The notes: generated by a model from the sequence alone, not told the origin. Shown: positions 52,856 to 62,027, counted from the first letter of the stretch. The stretch: DNA of 64,000 nucleotides from Roseibium polysiphoniae (GCF_014842925.1 NZ_JACYXJ010000006.1:124001-188000), one strand, 5' to 3'. Numbers and translations are program-made.

Positions 52856-53536
52856 ATGTCCAAACGATTGTTTCTGCTTTTGGTCGCGGCAAGCCTTGCC
52901 GGAACGCCGGCCATAGCCAAGACGGTGCGCACCGACACCATCCGGATCACACCGATGGAGGCACCGGCAAGCGGAACAATTCCGGTCGAAGATTCGCTCA
53001 CGGCGCAAAAAGACCCAAGCGCCGACGACAATGCGCCGCTCGAAGAACCGGCACCAGCTGAGACATACCCATTGCCGGAGGTTCTCTACGACCCGAGCCT
53101 TCTGCCCACACCTGTCGCGCGCATGCGCTCCCAGCTGCTGGACGCCGCAATCTCCGGTGATATCGAACGGCTCCGCATGGTCCTGGAGAGCAATGAGGTT
53201 CCACCGACCCTTTCCCTGATCGAGATCGGTGACCCGATCGAATTTCTCAAGGAAAGTTCCGGGGACCCTGACGGTCTCGAGATCCTCGCCATTCTCGCCG
53301 ACACCCTTGATGCAGGGTTTCTTCATGCTGACGTCGGCACGGCCCAGGAAATGTACATCTGGCCCTATTTCGCGCGATATCCATTTCACGCCCTGACGGC
53401 AGACCAGAAGGTCGAGATGTACAGGATCGTGACCGCTGCCGATTTTGCCGAAATGGAAGCTTTCGGCGTCTGGCTGTTTTATCGCGTCGGGATCGGCAAG
53501 GACGGTACGCTTCACTATTTTGTCGCGGGCGAGTAG
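52856..53536 (+). CDS. Exported hypothetical protein
   Basis: 226 residues from ATG 52856 (GAGGGG ten bases before). A signal peptide (KRLFLLLVAASLAGTPAIA) is followed by a low-complexity Pro/Glu/Asp linker and a folded C-terminal part (RMRSQLLDAAISGDIERLRMVLESNEVPPTL...YIWPYFARYPFHALTADQKVEMYRIVTAADFAEMEAFGVW) typical of unnamed periplasmic proteins of Rhizobiales. Its last 22 bases overlap the end of btaB, transcribed the other way. Function unknown. Confidence 0.78.
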   Translation: MSKRLFLLLVAASLAGTPAIAKTVRTDTIRITPMEAPASGTIPVEDSLTAQKDPSADDNAPLEEPAPAETYPLPEVLYDPSLLPTPVARMRSQLLDAAISGDIERLRMVLESNEVPPTLSLIEIGDPIEFLKESSGDPDGLEILAILADTLDAGFLHADVGTAQEMYIWPYFARYPFHALTADQKVEMYRIVTAADFAEMEAFGVWLFYRVGIGKDGTLHYFVAGE

Positions 53537-54198
53537 AGGCCTTCCGGCGAAGGACCTATTTCCGCGTAGTGGGCGTACCCCCGGTAGAGCGGCGTGAATG
53601 ACTGGCTCCGCCCGCTCTTCTCGGCGATTTCCGACAGAACGGTTTCAAGGTCGGCACGCGGCGTAACATGAAACCCGCGAAGCCAGGCAAAGAGCAGCGC
53701 TTTGAAGGAGGCCGGCAGTCTCTCCTGTTGGCCAAAATCGACCACGGAAATTCGGCCGTCAGGCGCCAATCGAGCAGCCCCGGCCTGCAGAGCCTCGCGC
53801 CAGACCGGAATCATCGACAGCGTGTAGGAGTAGAAAACCCGATCAAAGGACGTGATCCTGAAGGGATCTGCGGCCGCCGGGTCCGAGGCGTCGCCACGAG
53901 CAAGTCGAATGCGATTGGACAGGCCTGCCTTGTCGATATTGCGCTGCGCCGTATCCAGCATCTCCTGCGAGATATCGACGCCAAAGAAATGCGCGTTGGG
54001 AAAACGGTTCGCCGCTTCTATGAGATTGCGGCCGGTGCCACAGCCAAGCTCCAGGACATTGGCGCCAAAAGGCGGCTCCAGACGATCGATCAGCAGATCC
54101 CGGCCCAGGAGGTAATATTTTCGCGTCAAATCGTAGACGTGGCGCTGGTTCCGGTAGACCGCGTCCATAAGCTGTGCGGTTTCCGCAGTCACTGACAT
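53515..54198 (-). CDS. btaB: Diacylglyceryl-homoserine N-methyltransferase BtaB
   Basis: 227-residue class I methyltransferase that trimethylates diacylglycerylhomoserine to the betaine lipid DGTS. LMDAVYRNQRHVYDLTRKYYLLGRDLLIDRL at the amino end is typical of BtaB, followed by VLELGCGTGRNLIEAA, FGVDISQEMLDTA and FYSYTLSMIPVW. It starts 5 bases after btaA, so both are made from one message. Membrane-associated cytosolic enzyme. Assignment depends partly on the btaA partner, which is clear. Confidence 0.93.
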   Translation of the reverse strand: MSVTAETAQLMDAVYRNQRHVYDLTRKYYLLGRDLLIDRLEPPFGANVLELGCGTGRNLIEAANRFPNAHFFGVDISQEMLDTAQRNIDKAGLSNRIRLARGDASDPAAADPFRITSFDRVFYSYTLSMIPVWREALQAGAARLAPDGRISVVDFGQQERLPASFKALLFAWLRGFHVTPRADLETVLSEIAEKSGRSQSFTPLYRGYAHYAEIGPSPEGLYSPATK

Positions 54199-54203
54199 CG
54201 TTG

Positions 54204-55466
54204 TTATCCGTTGTAGACGTAAAGATGGAAGCCGCCGTAGATGGACGAACGGTCCTGTTGGCCAAGGCGAAGGCTTTCCTCTTCGCGATAGCTCCAGCGA
54301 TCGAGGGTCTCATCCTCGACGCGTCCCGGCAACAAGGTCGGTTCAGCAGCGGTGCGGAAAATGACCCTGGCGCCCGGCCGTGCGGTTCGCGTGATCTCGC
54401 TCCAAAGGGCATTGAGCTGAGCGTCTGTCATCCAGTCCTGTGCATCCAGCAGAACATAGGCATCAAGACTGTCTTCCGCTTCGCCCTGCAGGTGCTCTGT
54501 GAAGTTCCGGTTGAGGACACGGACCCGGTTGGAACGCGTCTTGATCGCCTCGAAATGCTCCCGCTTCAGGTAGGGCGGCAGTGGACCGGCGTCGCCGGTG
54601 GATTCGCCTTCCTGAGGCGCATATCCGCGGCTGAAAGCCTGCCAGGCGAAATAGTTGTCATTGATTGAAAAGTCACAGGCGAGCTTTTCCAGGCGCTGAC
54701 GCAGGACGGAAGACATGTCGCCTTCGGCGCTAGCAGAAACGAGCGCTTCATATTGCGCAGGCGGAATGCCCAGCCCGTAGAGCGACATTTTCTTGGACGT
54801 TGCCCAGCGCACAAGGCGCTTGTCGAAAAGCGGTGCCAGCGCGGTATCAAAGAAGCTGCGCTGCTCATCGATCGAGCGCGCACGAACCATATGCCTGGGG
54901 TCGATGCCGTAGAGCTTCGCAACGAAATGTCCGACACCGATGCAATAGCCCAGCAGGCCATGATGGTAGAGGTCACGTGAGAACAGGGTGATGCGCTTGC
55001 GGCCCCAGCCGGCAATGTCGCGGCCCTCCCAGTAAGAGCGGGACTCTGCGTCCAGCTCTTCGCGCAGGAAGCGCTCGTAGGTGGCAATGTTGGCTTTCTC
55101 GTCGGCTTCGCCAAAGAAGCGATAGAACGTATCGTAGTTGGGCAGGCGTTTGGCCGCGAGCAGCTTCAGCCGCCCGAGCGCCACATGGGCGCGGTTGAGA
55201 TCGACAGCTGTGATCTCGGCCGGGTTTGCCGTGAGATAGGACATGACGTTGCAGCCGCCGGACGCAATTGCGACCATCCGGGACTCGGGCGTCAGCTTCA
55301 GCGCCTGCATGTCCACGTCCGGATCTTCCCAGATCTGCGGATAGACGAGACCCTTGAAGGCGAATGTAAAGAGCCGTTCGAGAAAGCCCTCCTTGGATGT
55401 CGCGCTGGAGCGATGGACCGCATTCTTCAAACGGGCCTTGGATGCATTCAGCGTACTGGAGGACAT
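54204..55466 (-). CDS. btaA: S-adenosylmethionine:diacylglycerol 3-amino-3-carboxypropyltransferase BtaA
   Basis: 420-residue DUF3419 enzyme that attaches the homoserine moiety of SAM to diacylglycerol, first step of DGTS synthesis. GLVYPQIWEDPDVDMQALKL, MVAIASGGCNVMSYLTANPAEITAVDLNRAHVALGRLKLLA and VLLDAQDWMTDAQLNALWSEITRTARPGARVIFRTA are family blocks. The btaAB pair replaces phospholipids under phosphate starvation in several alphaproteobacteria; a PHO-box-like element lies about 60-75 bases upstream and agrees with that. Confidence 0.95.
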   Translation of the reverse strand: MSSSTLNASKARLKNAVHRSSATSKEGFLERLFTFAFKGLVYPQIWEDPDVDMQALKLTPESRMVAIASGGCNVMSYLTANPAEITAVDLNRAHVALGRLKLLAAKRLPNYDTFYRFFGEADEKANIATYERFLREELDAESRSYWEGRDIAGWGRKRITLFSRDLYHHGLLGYCIGVGHFVAKLYGIDPRHMVRARSIDEQRSFFDTALAPLFDKRLVRWATSKKMSLYGLGIPPAQYEALVSASAEGDMSSVLRQRLEKLACDFSINDNYFAWQAFSRGYAPQEGESTGDAGPLPPYLKREHFEAIKTRSNRVRVLNRNFTEHLQGEAEDSLDAYVLLDAQDWMTDAQLNALWSEITRTARPGARVIFRTAAEPTLLPGRVEDETLDRWSYREEESLRLGQQDRSSIYGGFHLYVYNG

Positions 55467-55521
55467 GGCCTTCTCCCGGATTTGACCTTGCTATGGAGTT
55501 CAGTTCCGATACGGGAGTCTG

Positions 55522-55539
55522 ACGACAGTTTGGTGACGA
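55522..55539 (-). promoter_or_regulatory. Candidate PHO box upstream of btaA
   Basis: The plus strand reads ACGACAGTTTGGTGACGA; on the coding strand TCGTCACCAAACTGTCGT, two 7-bp repeats around CAAA. The second repeat CTGTCGT is close to the classic CTGTCAT, and the core CAGTTTGGTGAC (55526-55537) matches those before both pstS genes. Confidence 0.55.
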
Positions 55540-55569
55540 AAAGTCAGCCGGCTGCATTCTTCGTTGAAC

Positions 55570-55601
55570 AAAAAAGGCCCCCGCCAAGGGCGGAGGCCTT
55601 T
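55570..55601 (-). terminator. Intrinsic terminator after the L,D-transpeptidase gene
   Basis: AAAGGCC-C-CCGCC (55573-55585) with GGCGG-A-GGCCTTT (55589-55601), one mismatch, followed on the minus strand by a T-run. It separates the transpeptidase gene from btaA. Confidence 0.82.
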
Positions 55602-55624
55602 CAAAAGCTAGTCGATCGAAGATC

Positions 55625-56869
55625 TTACCTCGTTACAACGACAAAGTCGGTGCCGAGCCCCGTGTTCCGGGCAAAGCTGCGATCGGTGATGATCAGGGAA
55701 GTTCCCGGCGTCAGAATCTCGCTGATCTCACGCTGGACTTTTTCCGGCAGTGTCAGACGGTCGAGCGCATCGCGCGGGGTACCATGGCTTTCGCCTTCTG
55801 CCGGGACTGCCATCCAGTCGACCGAACCTGCCCCCTGTTCAAACCCAAGCGCAGTGAAGACATGCGTGCCGATCGGTGCATCGATATCCGAGAGCGTCAC
55901 AGGCGCCTCGTAGATGTCCTTGAACTTGCGACGGATACGAAGGGTCGCGTTCTGCGGCTTTTCATAACCGGCAGCCGCGTGAATGTCGCGGATCAGACTG
56001 TCAGTGATCTTGCCGGTCACCGGGCGCTCGGCACCTTCCTGATAGAGGGCAATCGCCGCGCGGGTCTTGCGGCCCATCACGCCGTCAACCGGACCGGCGT
56101 TGAAACCCATCTGGTTCAGCAGGCGTTGCAGGGTCCGCGTCTGGTTTTCTGACTTCTTCGGGGTGACGATCATGCGCAGTGGCTGATCAAACTTTGGATT
56201 CTTGGCAGCCGCCGCGTTCAGCTCGGGCTGAATGGATGCAGTTACGAGCGATCCACGCAGCGCAGGATCGGCAGCAATCGTCTTCGACGATAGGCTTGCC
56301 AGAGTTGTTGCGGCAGGAAGAGGTTGCGGCAAAACATCATGGCGGATGAGTTCAGGGGCAGCCGCGCCGCGAGTGACGACGACATGCATGCCACGCTCTG
56401 TCTGGCCGAAGAGATCCTTGGCGAAATCACGCGGCATCCGGATGCAGCCGTGGGAGGCCGGATATCCCGGCAGGCGCCCCTGATGCAGGGCAATGCCCGA
56501 CCATGTCAGGCGCTGCATGAAAGGCATCGGCGCATTGTTGTAGAGGTTGGAAAAGTGCTTGCGGCGCTTTTCCAGAATGGAGAACACACCCGTTGGTGTG
56601 CTGTTGCCGGGTTTTCCGGACGAGATCGGAGCGCTCTGAAGCAGCTCGGTCCCGCGATAGACGTCGATCTTTTGCTCATCGAGCGAAACCAGCATCTGCA
56701 AAGGTGCTTCCGCCGCAGCCTTTTCGCCCTCCGATGCCTGGTTGTCACGGGCCGTTGCAGGTCCGGCCACAGCGACAAACACGCCCAGGGCGACAGCAAT
56801 TCCCTTGATGGGCGCAAATTGGCGAAGACCGAAAATAGCGGTCTCACGAGTCTCTAAACTGACATTCAT
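55625..56869 (-). CDS. L,D-transpeptidase (YkuD) with peptidoglycan-binding domain
   Basis: 414 residues, exported (signal peptide to about residue 40, GPATA/RDN). The YkuD domain (about 57-170) has SHGCIRM with nucleophile Cys142 and the preceding His in IALHQGRLPGYPAS; a peptidoglycan-binding domain (about 243-300, RTLQRLLNQMGFNAGPVDGVMGRKTRAAIALYQ) and an extra C-terminal region follow. It would make 3-3 crosslinks or attach outer-membrane proteins to peptidoglycan, as in Rhizobiales. Its own terminator lies just behind. Confidence 0.92.
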   Translation of the reverse strand: MNVSLETRETAIFGLRQFAPIKGIAVALGVFVAVAGPATARDNQASEGEKAAAEAPLQMLVSLDEQKIDVYRGTELLQSAPISSGKPGNSTPTGVFSILEKRRKHFSNLYNNAPMPFMQRLTWSGIALHQGRLPGYPASHGCIRMPRDFAKDLFGQTERGMHVVVTRGAAAPELIRHDVLPQPLPAATTLASLSSKTIAADPALRGSLVTASIQPELNAAAAKNPKFDQPLRMIVTPKKSENQTRTLQRLLNQMGFNAGPVDGVMGRKTRAAIALYQEGAERPVTGKITDSLIRDIHAAAGYEKPQNATLRIRRKFKDIYEAPVTLSDIDAPIGTHVFTALGFEQGAGSVDWMAVPAEGESHGTPRDALDRLTLPEKVQREISEILTPGTSLIITDRSFARNTGLGTDFVVVTR

Positions 56870-57061
56870 AGCAGGAGCCCCCTACGCAGCACTCTTCAAA
56901 AGCTCAAACAGAAACTTAAAATCTACAGGTGTATTTTACGTTATAGAACAAGGTTACCGAAACGTTCGAGCCGATTTACATCGACAATATGCACAATAGC
57001 GCAAGGCCGCTGTGTTCGCGATCACAGTTTGATGAGCAATCCAAGATCCTTAACGGAGCCT

Positions 57062-57907
57062 CTAAAGCAGGGAAGCCATCGCCTCGATCACTTCGGCAGC
57101 GGAGCGGGCGCCGGTGTCGGAATCGCGGATCAGCTGGTCGAAGTGATCCGTCAAGGCGCGGATCTGCCGACTCTCGCGAAACACCATGTAATGACCACCG
57201 ATGTAAATCACGCCGAGCAGTGGCCCGAAGATCGTGACCGGTGCAGAGAAGACGACCTTGGTGTCATAGAGATAGAGCCGCAGTGAGGGATACAGATCCC
57301 TGCAGCACCGGGCCATGTGCTCGATCTGCTCTTCACGGGCCGCCTTGGGCAAGCCGCGCCAATAGCCCTCGCCCCGCGCCAGGGATTCGACCAGTTCCCT
57401 GGAACAGCAGATCTCGTAGTCGGACCCAGGCCGCCGCAGCCAGTCGGCACGGCTGCGCATGGCCGAAATGGCCTGATCAGGCGTGCGGTCGCGAAAGGCG
57501 GCATATTCGAATTCGAAAACTGCATCGGTCTTGAGGATATCCGGAAGGGTCGCCGGGACGTGGCGGATCTTGTAGCCGGCCGCTTCTCGGTGCCATTCAT
57601 CTATCTTCGCGTCGGCGAAGGAGCGCTCGGCCTCGGTCACCCGGAAGGAAGCCTCCAGAAGATCTGCAGCGGTCTCACTGCGCTCGGACAAGCCTAGAAG
57701 CCAGTCCGCGCTGACAGAAAGCGCCAATGCACACTCGGCAGCCAGATGGGCGTTGGGAAGCCTTGCATCGCCCTCCCCCAGGAGCTGAGCGATGGTCGAG
57801 CGGTCCACGGAACAGATCCGCGCCATTTCCGCACGGCTCATACCCTGGCGCGACATGGCGTCGGCCAGGCGCTCGCGAAACAGAGTTGAGCGGTCACGTT
57901 TGTCCAT
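57062..57907 (-). CDS. XRE-family transcriptional regulator with C-terminal sensor-like domain
   Basis: 281 residues. The HTH (FRERLADAMSRQGMSRAEMARICSVDRSTIAQLLGEGDARLPNAHLAAECALALSVSADWLLGLS) spans about 9-75. The remainder resembles a ligand-binding region (LYLYDTKVVFSAPVTIFGPLLGVIYIGGHYMVF) without a recognised name. TCAC-GCTTT-GTGA at 57920-57932 lies 13 bases before its start and could be its own operator. Divergent from the DUF2061 gene. Target genes unknown. Confidence 0.85.
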   Translation of the reverse strand: MDKRDRSTLFRERLADAMSRQGMSRAEMARICSVDRSTIAQLLGEGDARLPNAHLAAECALALSVSADWLLGLSERSETAADLLEASFRVTEAERSFADAKIDEWHREAAGYKIRHVPATLPDILKTDAVFEFEYAAFRDRTPDQAISAMRSRADWLRRPGSDYEICCSRELVESLARGEGYWRGLPKAAREEQIEHMARCCRDLYPSLRLYLYDTKVVFSAPVTIFGPLLGVIYIGGHYMVFRESRQIRALTDHFDQLIRDSDTGARSAAEVIEAMASLL

Positions 57908-57919
57908 TTGCGTTTTTTA

Positions 57920-57932
57920 TCACGCTTTGTGA
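57920..57932. promoter_or_regulatory. Short palindrome before the XRE gene
   Basis: TCACGCTTTGTGA, a 4+5+4 inverted repeat in an AT-rich stretch, 13 bases before the start. Autoregulation is suggested by position only. Confidence 0.3.
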
Positions 57933-58056
57933 CTAAAATCTACTATTCGGATTTTTTGCTGAAAAGATACAGACTTCCATCAAACGGTGTTCGGGCGCAC
58001 TCTTTTTGCATTGCGAAGAGCCCCTTCCACCCGGCATGAACACCTCGATAGGCGTG

Positions 58057-58281
58057 ATGGACACGACGAAGCGAACCTTTCTGAAAGCGCTGACATGGCA
58101 GCTGCTCGGGCTGGTCACCATGACAGCCCTGAGCTACCCGCACACCGGGTCGCTGTATTCGGCACTTGCCTTGGCCTCAAGCGCTTCCGCGAGCGGTTTT
58201 CTTGCTTTCTTTGTTCACGAGAAAGTCTGGAACAAGGTGCCTTGGGGGCGGGCGGTGCAGACAGAAAAGGCGCCCCACTGA
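58057..58281 (+). CDS. DUF2061 membrane protein
   Basis: 74 residues with two membrane helices (FLKALTWQLLGLVTMTALSY and LYSALALASSASASGFLAFFVHEKVW) and the family ends KVWNKVPWG. ATG 58057 (MDTTKRTF) is chosen because members begin at this point; ATG 58036 is the alternative. The terminator-like stem at 58266-58297 overlaps its last codons. Function unknown. Confidence 0.8.
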   Translation: MDTTKRTFLKALTWQLLGLVTMTALSYPHTGSLYSALALASSASASGFLAFFVHEKVWNKVPWGRAVQTEKAPH

Positions 58282-58299
58282 TTTGCGGGACGCCTTTGA
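58264..58299. terminator. Hairpin between convergent DUF2061 and pyrC genes
   Basis: AAAGGCG (58266-58272) pairs with CGCCTTT (58291-58297) with an inner CCC/GGG pair set (58274-58276 / 58287-58289). TTTT follows on the minus strand, fitting pyrC. Confidence 0.65.
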
Positions 58300-58320
58300 C
58301 GAATGATCGATACTGCTGTC

Positions 58321-59655
58321 TCAGGCGCGCGGCAGGCCATCCTGGAAGAGGACCACTTCGCCGCGGGACGGGGTCGTCACTTCAGCTTCCCACATCACCT
58401 TTTGACCGCGCACGATGGTGCCGACCGGCCAGCCGGTCACTTCCTTGCCGTCGTAGGGTGTCCAGCCACACTTGGAGGCGATCCATTCGTTCCGGATGGT
58501 CTGCTTGCGCTTCATGTCGACAATGGTGAAATCAGCGTCGTAACCGGCCGCGATCCGACCCTTGAGCGCGGTCTGGAACAGACGCGCCGGACCGGCGGAG
58601 GTCATATCAACGAAACGGGCCAGCGACAGGCGCCCGGCGTTGACGTGGTCCAACATGATCGGCACCAGCGTCTGCACACCGGTCATGCCGGAAGGTGATG
58701 CCGGATAGGGCTTCTGCTTTTCTTCCAGAAGATGCGGCGCATGGTCCGAACCGAAGATATCCAAAATGCCCTGTTCCAGCCCCCACCACAGCCGTTCGCC
58801 ATGATGCGGCGCACGGACAGGTGGATTCATCTGAACCAGCGTTCCTAGACGTTCATAGGCCTCATCGGTCAAGGTCAGGTGATGCGGCGTCACCTCGATG
58901 GAGGCAACATCCTTGTGGTCGAGCAGGTAGTCGACTTCTTTGGCCGTGGACAGATGCAGGATATGGATCTTGGCGCCGACTTCGCGCGCAATGCCGACCA
59001 GACGCTGGGTGCATTGCAGGGCAGCGATTTCATCGCGCCAGATCGGATGGGAGCGCGGATCGTTTTCAATCCGCTCGCCCTGACGCTCGCGCAGGCGAAA
59101 CTCGTCTTCAGAGTGAAAAGCGGCACGGCGGCGAGTGGTCGAAAGAATGTCGCGGACACCCTGATCATCTTCTACCAGAAGGTCCCCGGTCGAGGACCCC
59201 ATAAACACCTTGATTCCAGCAGCGCCCGGAAGGCGCTCCAGCTCAGGGATATCCTTGACGTTTTCGCGCGTGCCGCCAACCCAGAAGGCAAAGTCACAGT
59301 GCATGCGGTGATGACCGCGGCTGACCTTGTCGGCAAGCGCTGCTTCTGATGTGGTCAGCGGATTGGTGTTCGGCATCTCGAAGACAGACGTCACACCGCC
59401 CATGACAGCAGCGCGGGAACCCGATTCAAGATCTTCCTTGTGATCGAGGCCAGGCTCGCGGAAATGCACCTGACTGTCGATCACGCCCGGCAGAATGTGA
59501 AGACCGGTACAATCAGTGGTCTCGCCAGCCTGCGACGGATCGAAGGATCCCAGTTCGACAATCCGGCCACCTCGAATGGCGACATCGCGGAGGCCCTCGC
59601 CATCCTGATTGACCACTGTTCCGCCCTTTAGGATCACGTCATAGGTCTGGGTCAA
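58321..59655 (-). CDS. pyrC: Dihydroorotase (PyrC/allantoinase-like amidohydrolase)
   Basis: 444-residue type I dihydroorotase converting carbamoyl aspartate to dihydroorotate in pyrimidine synthesis. GIKVFMGSSTG carries the carboxylated Lys, HSEDEF, ILHLSTAKEVDYL and GSDHAPH the later metal ligands. The first metal motif reads DSQVHFREPG: the first His of the usual HxH is Gln, which I note as an oddity. Start is TTG, with GGAG seven bases upstream. Divergent from ygfZ. Confidence 0.88.
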   Translation of the reverse strand: MTQTYDVILKGGTVVNQDGEGLRDVAIRGGRIVELGSFDPSQAGETTDCTGLHILPGVIDSQVHFREPGLDHKEDLESGSRAAVMGGVTSVFEMPNTNPLTTSEAALADKVSRGHHRMHCDFAFWVGGTRENVKDIPELERLPGAAGIKVFMGSSTGDLLVEDDQGVRDILSTTRRRAAFHSEDEFRLRERQGERIENDPRSHPIWRDEIAALQCTQRLVGIAREVGAKIHILHLSTAKEVDYLLDHKDVASIEVTPHHLTLTDEAYERLGTLVQMNPPVRAPHHGERLWWGLEQGILDIFGSDHAPHLLEEKQKPYPASPSGMTGVQTLVPIMLDHVNAGRLSLARFVDMTSAGPARLFQTALKGRIAAGYDADFTIVDMKRKQTIRNEWIASKCGWTPYDGKEVTGWPVGTIVRGQKVMWEAEVTTPSRGEVVLFQDGLPRA

Positions 59656-59858
59656 GGTATGTCTCCTGCTTCGCCACTAGATCATTGCCGGGCTTATACG
59701 CGGATGACCGGTCAAGGACCAGTGCTGACCTGGAGCGCTCAGAGCGCACTCCAGTCTTGCCCACACCCTCAAAGCCTCCTATGTCGCATGACAAGGTATC
59801 AACCAAGACTTTGACCGCGGGCCCATGCGCCCTGAACACAACAGCAAGGATCCGGACG

Positions 59859-60758
59859 ATGAGCCAACTGCACTTTGCGCCTCTGGAAAGCCGGGGCCTG
59901 ATCCGCATCGGCGGTGAAGACGCAACGTATTTTCTTCAGAACCTTGTGACCTGCGACATCGAAAAGCTGGATGCGGACCATGCCGGCTTTGGAGCCCTTT
60001 TGACGCCCCAGGGCAAGATCCTGTTCGACTTCATTGTTCTGCGAACCGATGACGGCTATCTGCTCGACACACCGCGCGAAACCCTTGCCGACTTCGCAAA
60101 GCGCCTGACGTTCTATCGCTTGCGTGCAAAGGTCGAGATCGAAGCACTGGGATCGGACGTCGGCGTTGTCGCCTCCTGGGGCGGCGCTTCGCCCTCACCT
60201 TTGCCGGGCCATCACGCGTCTGACCCGCGCCTTGCCGAACTGGGAGAGCGCCATCTGGGCAACCTGGAAGACATTCGCGCAGCATTGCTGGAAGCGGATG
60301 GGCAGCAAGAAACACCTGAGGCCTACGCAAGTCATCGGATCGCGCTGAGTGTTCCCGAAAGTCTTTCAGATTATGGCTACTCGGAGCTCTTTCCCCATGA
60401 CGCCGACATGGATCAGCTCAATGGCGTTTCCTTTTCAAAGGGCTGTTATGTCGGGCAGGAAGTGGTCTCGAGGGTCCAGCACCGCGCGACGGCACGCAAA
60501 CGCATGATTGCCGTCTCCGCCGACACCATTTTGCCGGAAGTGGGAACTGAGATCCTGGCTGATGGCAAGGCCATCGGGACCCTCGGCTCTTCCGCGCAGG
60601 CCAACGGCGCTCATGTGGGCATCGCCCTGGTGCGGCTTGACAAGGTGCAGGCCGCTCGTGACAAAGGCGCTGCGTTTCAGTGCGGCGACGTTGCAGTGGC
60701 CCTGGACCTGCCCTCATGGGCCGGTTTTACCTGGCCCGCCGACACCAGCGACGCCTGA
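59859..60758 (+). CDS. ygfZ: YgfZ/GcvT-like folate-binding iron-sulfur maintenance protein
   Basis: 299 residues. A GcvT-like fold with folate site; the YgfZ signature KGCYVGQEVVSR is present, and GGEDATYFLQNLVTCDIEKLDADHAGFGALLTPQGKILFDF opens the chain. Family members help repair or assemble certain [4Fe-4S] enzymes. ATG 59859 follows AAGGA by 8 bases; a longer upstream frame is ignored. First gene of a plus-strand group with the HD hydrolase (45 bases on). Confidence 0.93.
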   Translation: MSQLHFAPLESRGLIRIGGEDATYFLQNLVTCDIEKLDADHAGFGALLTPQGKILFDFIVLRTDDGYLLDTPRETLADFAKRLTFYRLRAKVEIEALGSDVGVVASWGGASPSPLPGHHASDPRLAELGERHLGNLEDIRAALLEADGQQETPEAYASHRIALSVPESLSDYGYSELFPHDADMDQLNGVSFSKGCYVGQEVVSRVQHRATARKRMIAVSADTILPEVGTEILADGKAIGTLGSSAQANGAHVGIALVRLDKVQAARDKGAAFQCGDVAVALDLPSWAGFTWPADTSDA

Positions 60759-60803
60759 CGCACCGCTTGATATCGCCCGTTCCGTTTTCGAACTCGAGCC
60801 GCC

Positions 60804-61460
60804 ATGCCTGCCGATCATTCCGTACCCTCTCCAAGAGCCTGGCAGCGCATGTTGTCCGGACGCCGGCTTGATCTTCTGGATCCCTCGCCGCTGGACGTCG
60901 AGATTTCCGACATTGCCCACGGCCTTGCCCGCGTCGCCCGCTGGAACGGTCAGACCAGTGGCGAACACGCGTTTTCGGTCGCAGAACACAGTCTGGTTGT
61001 CGAAGACATTGCCCTGCAGCTGAAGCCCGATCTGCCACCGCATTGGCGTCTGGCGGTTCTCCTTCACGACGCGCCTGAATACGTCATCGGCGACATGATC
61101 TCTCCCTTCAAGGCCGTGATGGGCGGCGCCTACAAGGCCGTGGAGGGACGTTTGCAGGCCGCCATTCATCTGCGCTTCGGATTGCCGGCAGAAATTCCGC
61201 AAACGGTGAAGAAACTGGCCAAGCGTGCCGACATCATCTGCGCCTACTATGAGGCCATCGAACTGGCCGGTTTTGATGAGAGCGAGGCGTCCAAGATCTT
61301 TGGCAAACCGCGCGGTTTTTCGCGCAACGGCGCATCCGTTGCCCGGCTTGATCTCAGACCTCTTCCGGCCCTTGAAGCACAGGAAAAATTCCTCGAACGC
61401 TTCGAGTTGATCGAAAGCCTCGTCGAAGCTGGGAAAAACAGCAAAAAGGCTGCGCGCTGA
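60804..61460 (+). CDS. HD-domain hydrolase (YfbR-like)
   Basis: 218 residues. The HD motif set is GEHAFSVAEHSLVVEDIA, LHDAPEYVIGDMISPFK and the Asp in AKRADIICAYYEAIELAGF; IDIAHGLARVARWNGQT-like ISDIAHGLARVARWNGQT is characteristic of this bacterial HD family. A metal-dependent nucleotidase or phosphohydrolase activity is expected, e.g. 5'-deoxynucleotidase. The cluster with tyrosine phosphatase and NrtR-like genes hints at nucleotide metabolism. Confidence 0.88.
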   Translation: MPADHSVPSPRAWQRMLSGRRLDLLDPSPLDVEISDIAHGLARVARWNGQTSGEHAFSVAEHSLVVEDIALQLKPDLPPHWRLAVLLHDAPEYVIGDMISPFKAVMGGAYKAVEGRLQAAIHLRFGLPAEIPQTVKKLAKRADIICAYYEAIELAGFDESEASKIFGKPRGFSRNGASVARLDLRPLPALEAQEKFLERFELIESLVEAGKNSKKAAR

Positions 61461-61520
61461 CTGGTGACGTTGACGCGCCGGACAGGTACGATTCGCAGAT
61501 AAACAAATCAACGGATCGCC

Positions 61521-62027
61521 ATGCTCTACGTGTGTTCCCTGTCGCGCCTGACCGAAACCGTCAGCAAGGTTGGTGCTGGCCATCTCGTCACATTGATCAA
61601 TTCCGAGATGGATGTGCCAACGCCACCGCAAATCTCGCCCGACCAGCATCTTTTTCTGGGCTTCAACGACATTCTTGCGCCGATTAACGGCCTGACGCCG
61701 CCGGCAGAGGCCCATGTTGATCGCCTGCTCGCCTTTGTCGGCAACTGGGACCGGACCGCACCGCTGGTGATCCATTGCTGGGCCGGGATCAGCCGGTCGA
61801 CCGCGGGGGCCTATATCACCGCCTGCGCCCTGAATCCGGAGTTCAACGAACGTGATCTTGCCCAGGAGTTGCGAAAGCGGGCGCCGTCGGCCACTCCGAA
61901 CGGTCGCCTGGTATCGATGGCCGACAAGCTCCTCGGGCGCGAAGGGCGCATGATCGACGCCATTCGGGAGATCGGCCGGGGCGCGACGGCGTTTGAAGGC
62001 ACACCGTTCGAGATGCCGCTGAACTAG
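61521..62027 (+). CDS. Tyrosine/dual-specificity phosphatase-family protein
   Basis: 168 residues. The P-loop HCWAGISRST (Cys86, Arg92) is the HCx5R motif; an upstream conserved Asp lies in the FGFNDI segment. Small DSP-like phosphatase of unknown substrate; in this position (between an HD hydrolase and an NrtR-like gene) it is seen in related genomes by my recollection. 61 bases after the HD gene and 27 before the next. Confidence 0.87.
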   Translation: MLYVCSLSRLTETVSKVGAGHLVTLINSEMDVPTPPQISPDQHLFLGFNDILAPINGLTPPAEAHVDRLLAFVGNWDRTAPLVIHCWAGISRSTAGAYITACALNPEFNERDLAQELRKRAPSATPNGRLVSMADKLLGREGRMIDAIREIGRGATAFEGTPFEMPLN

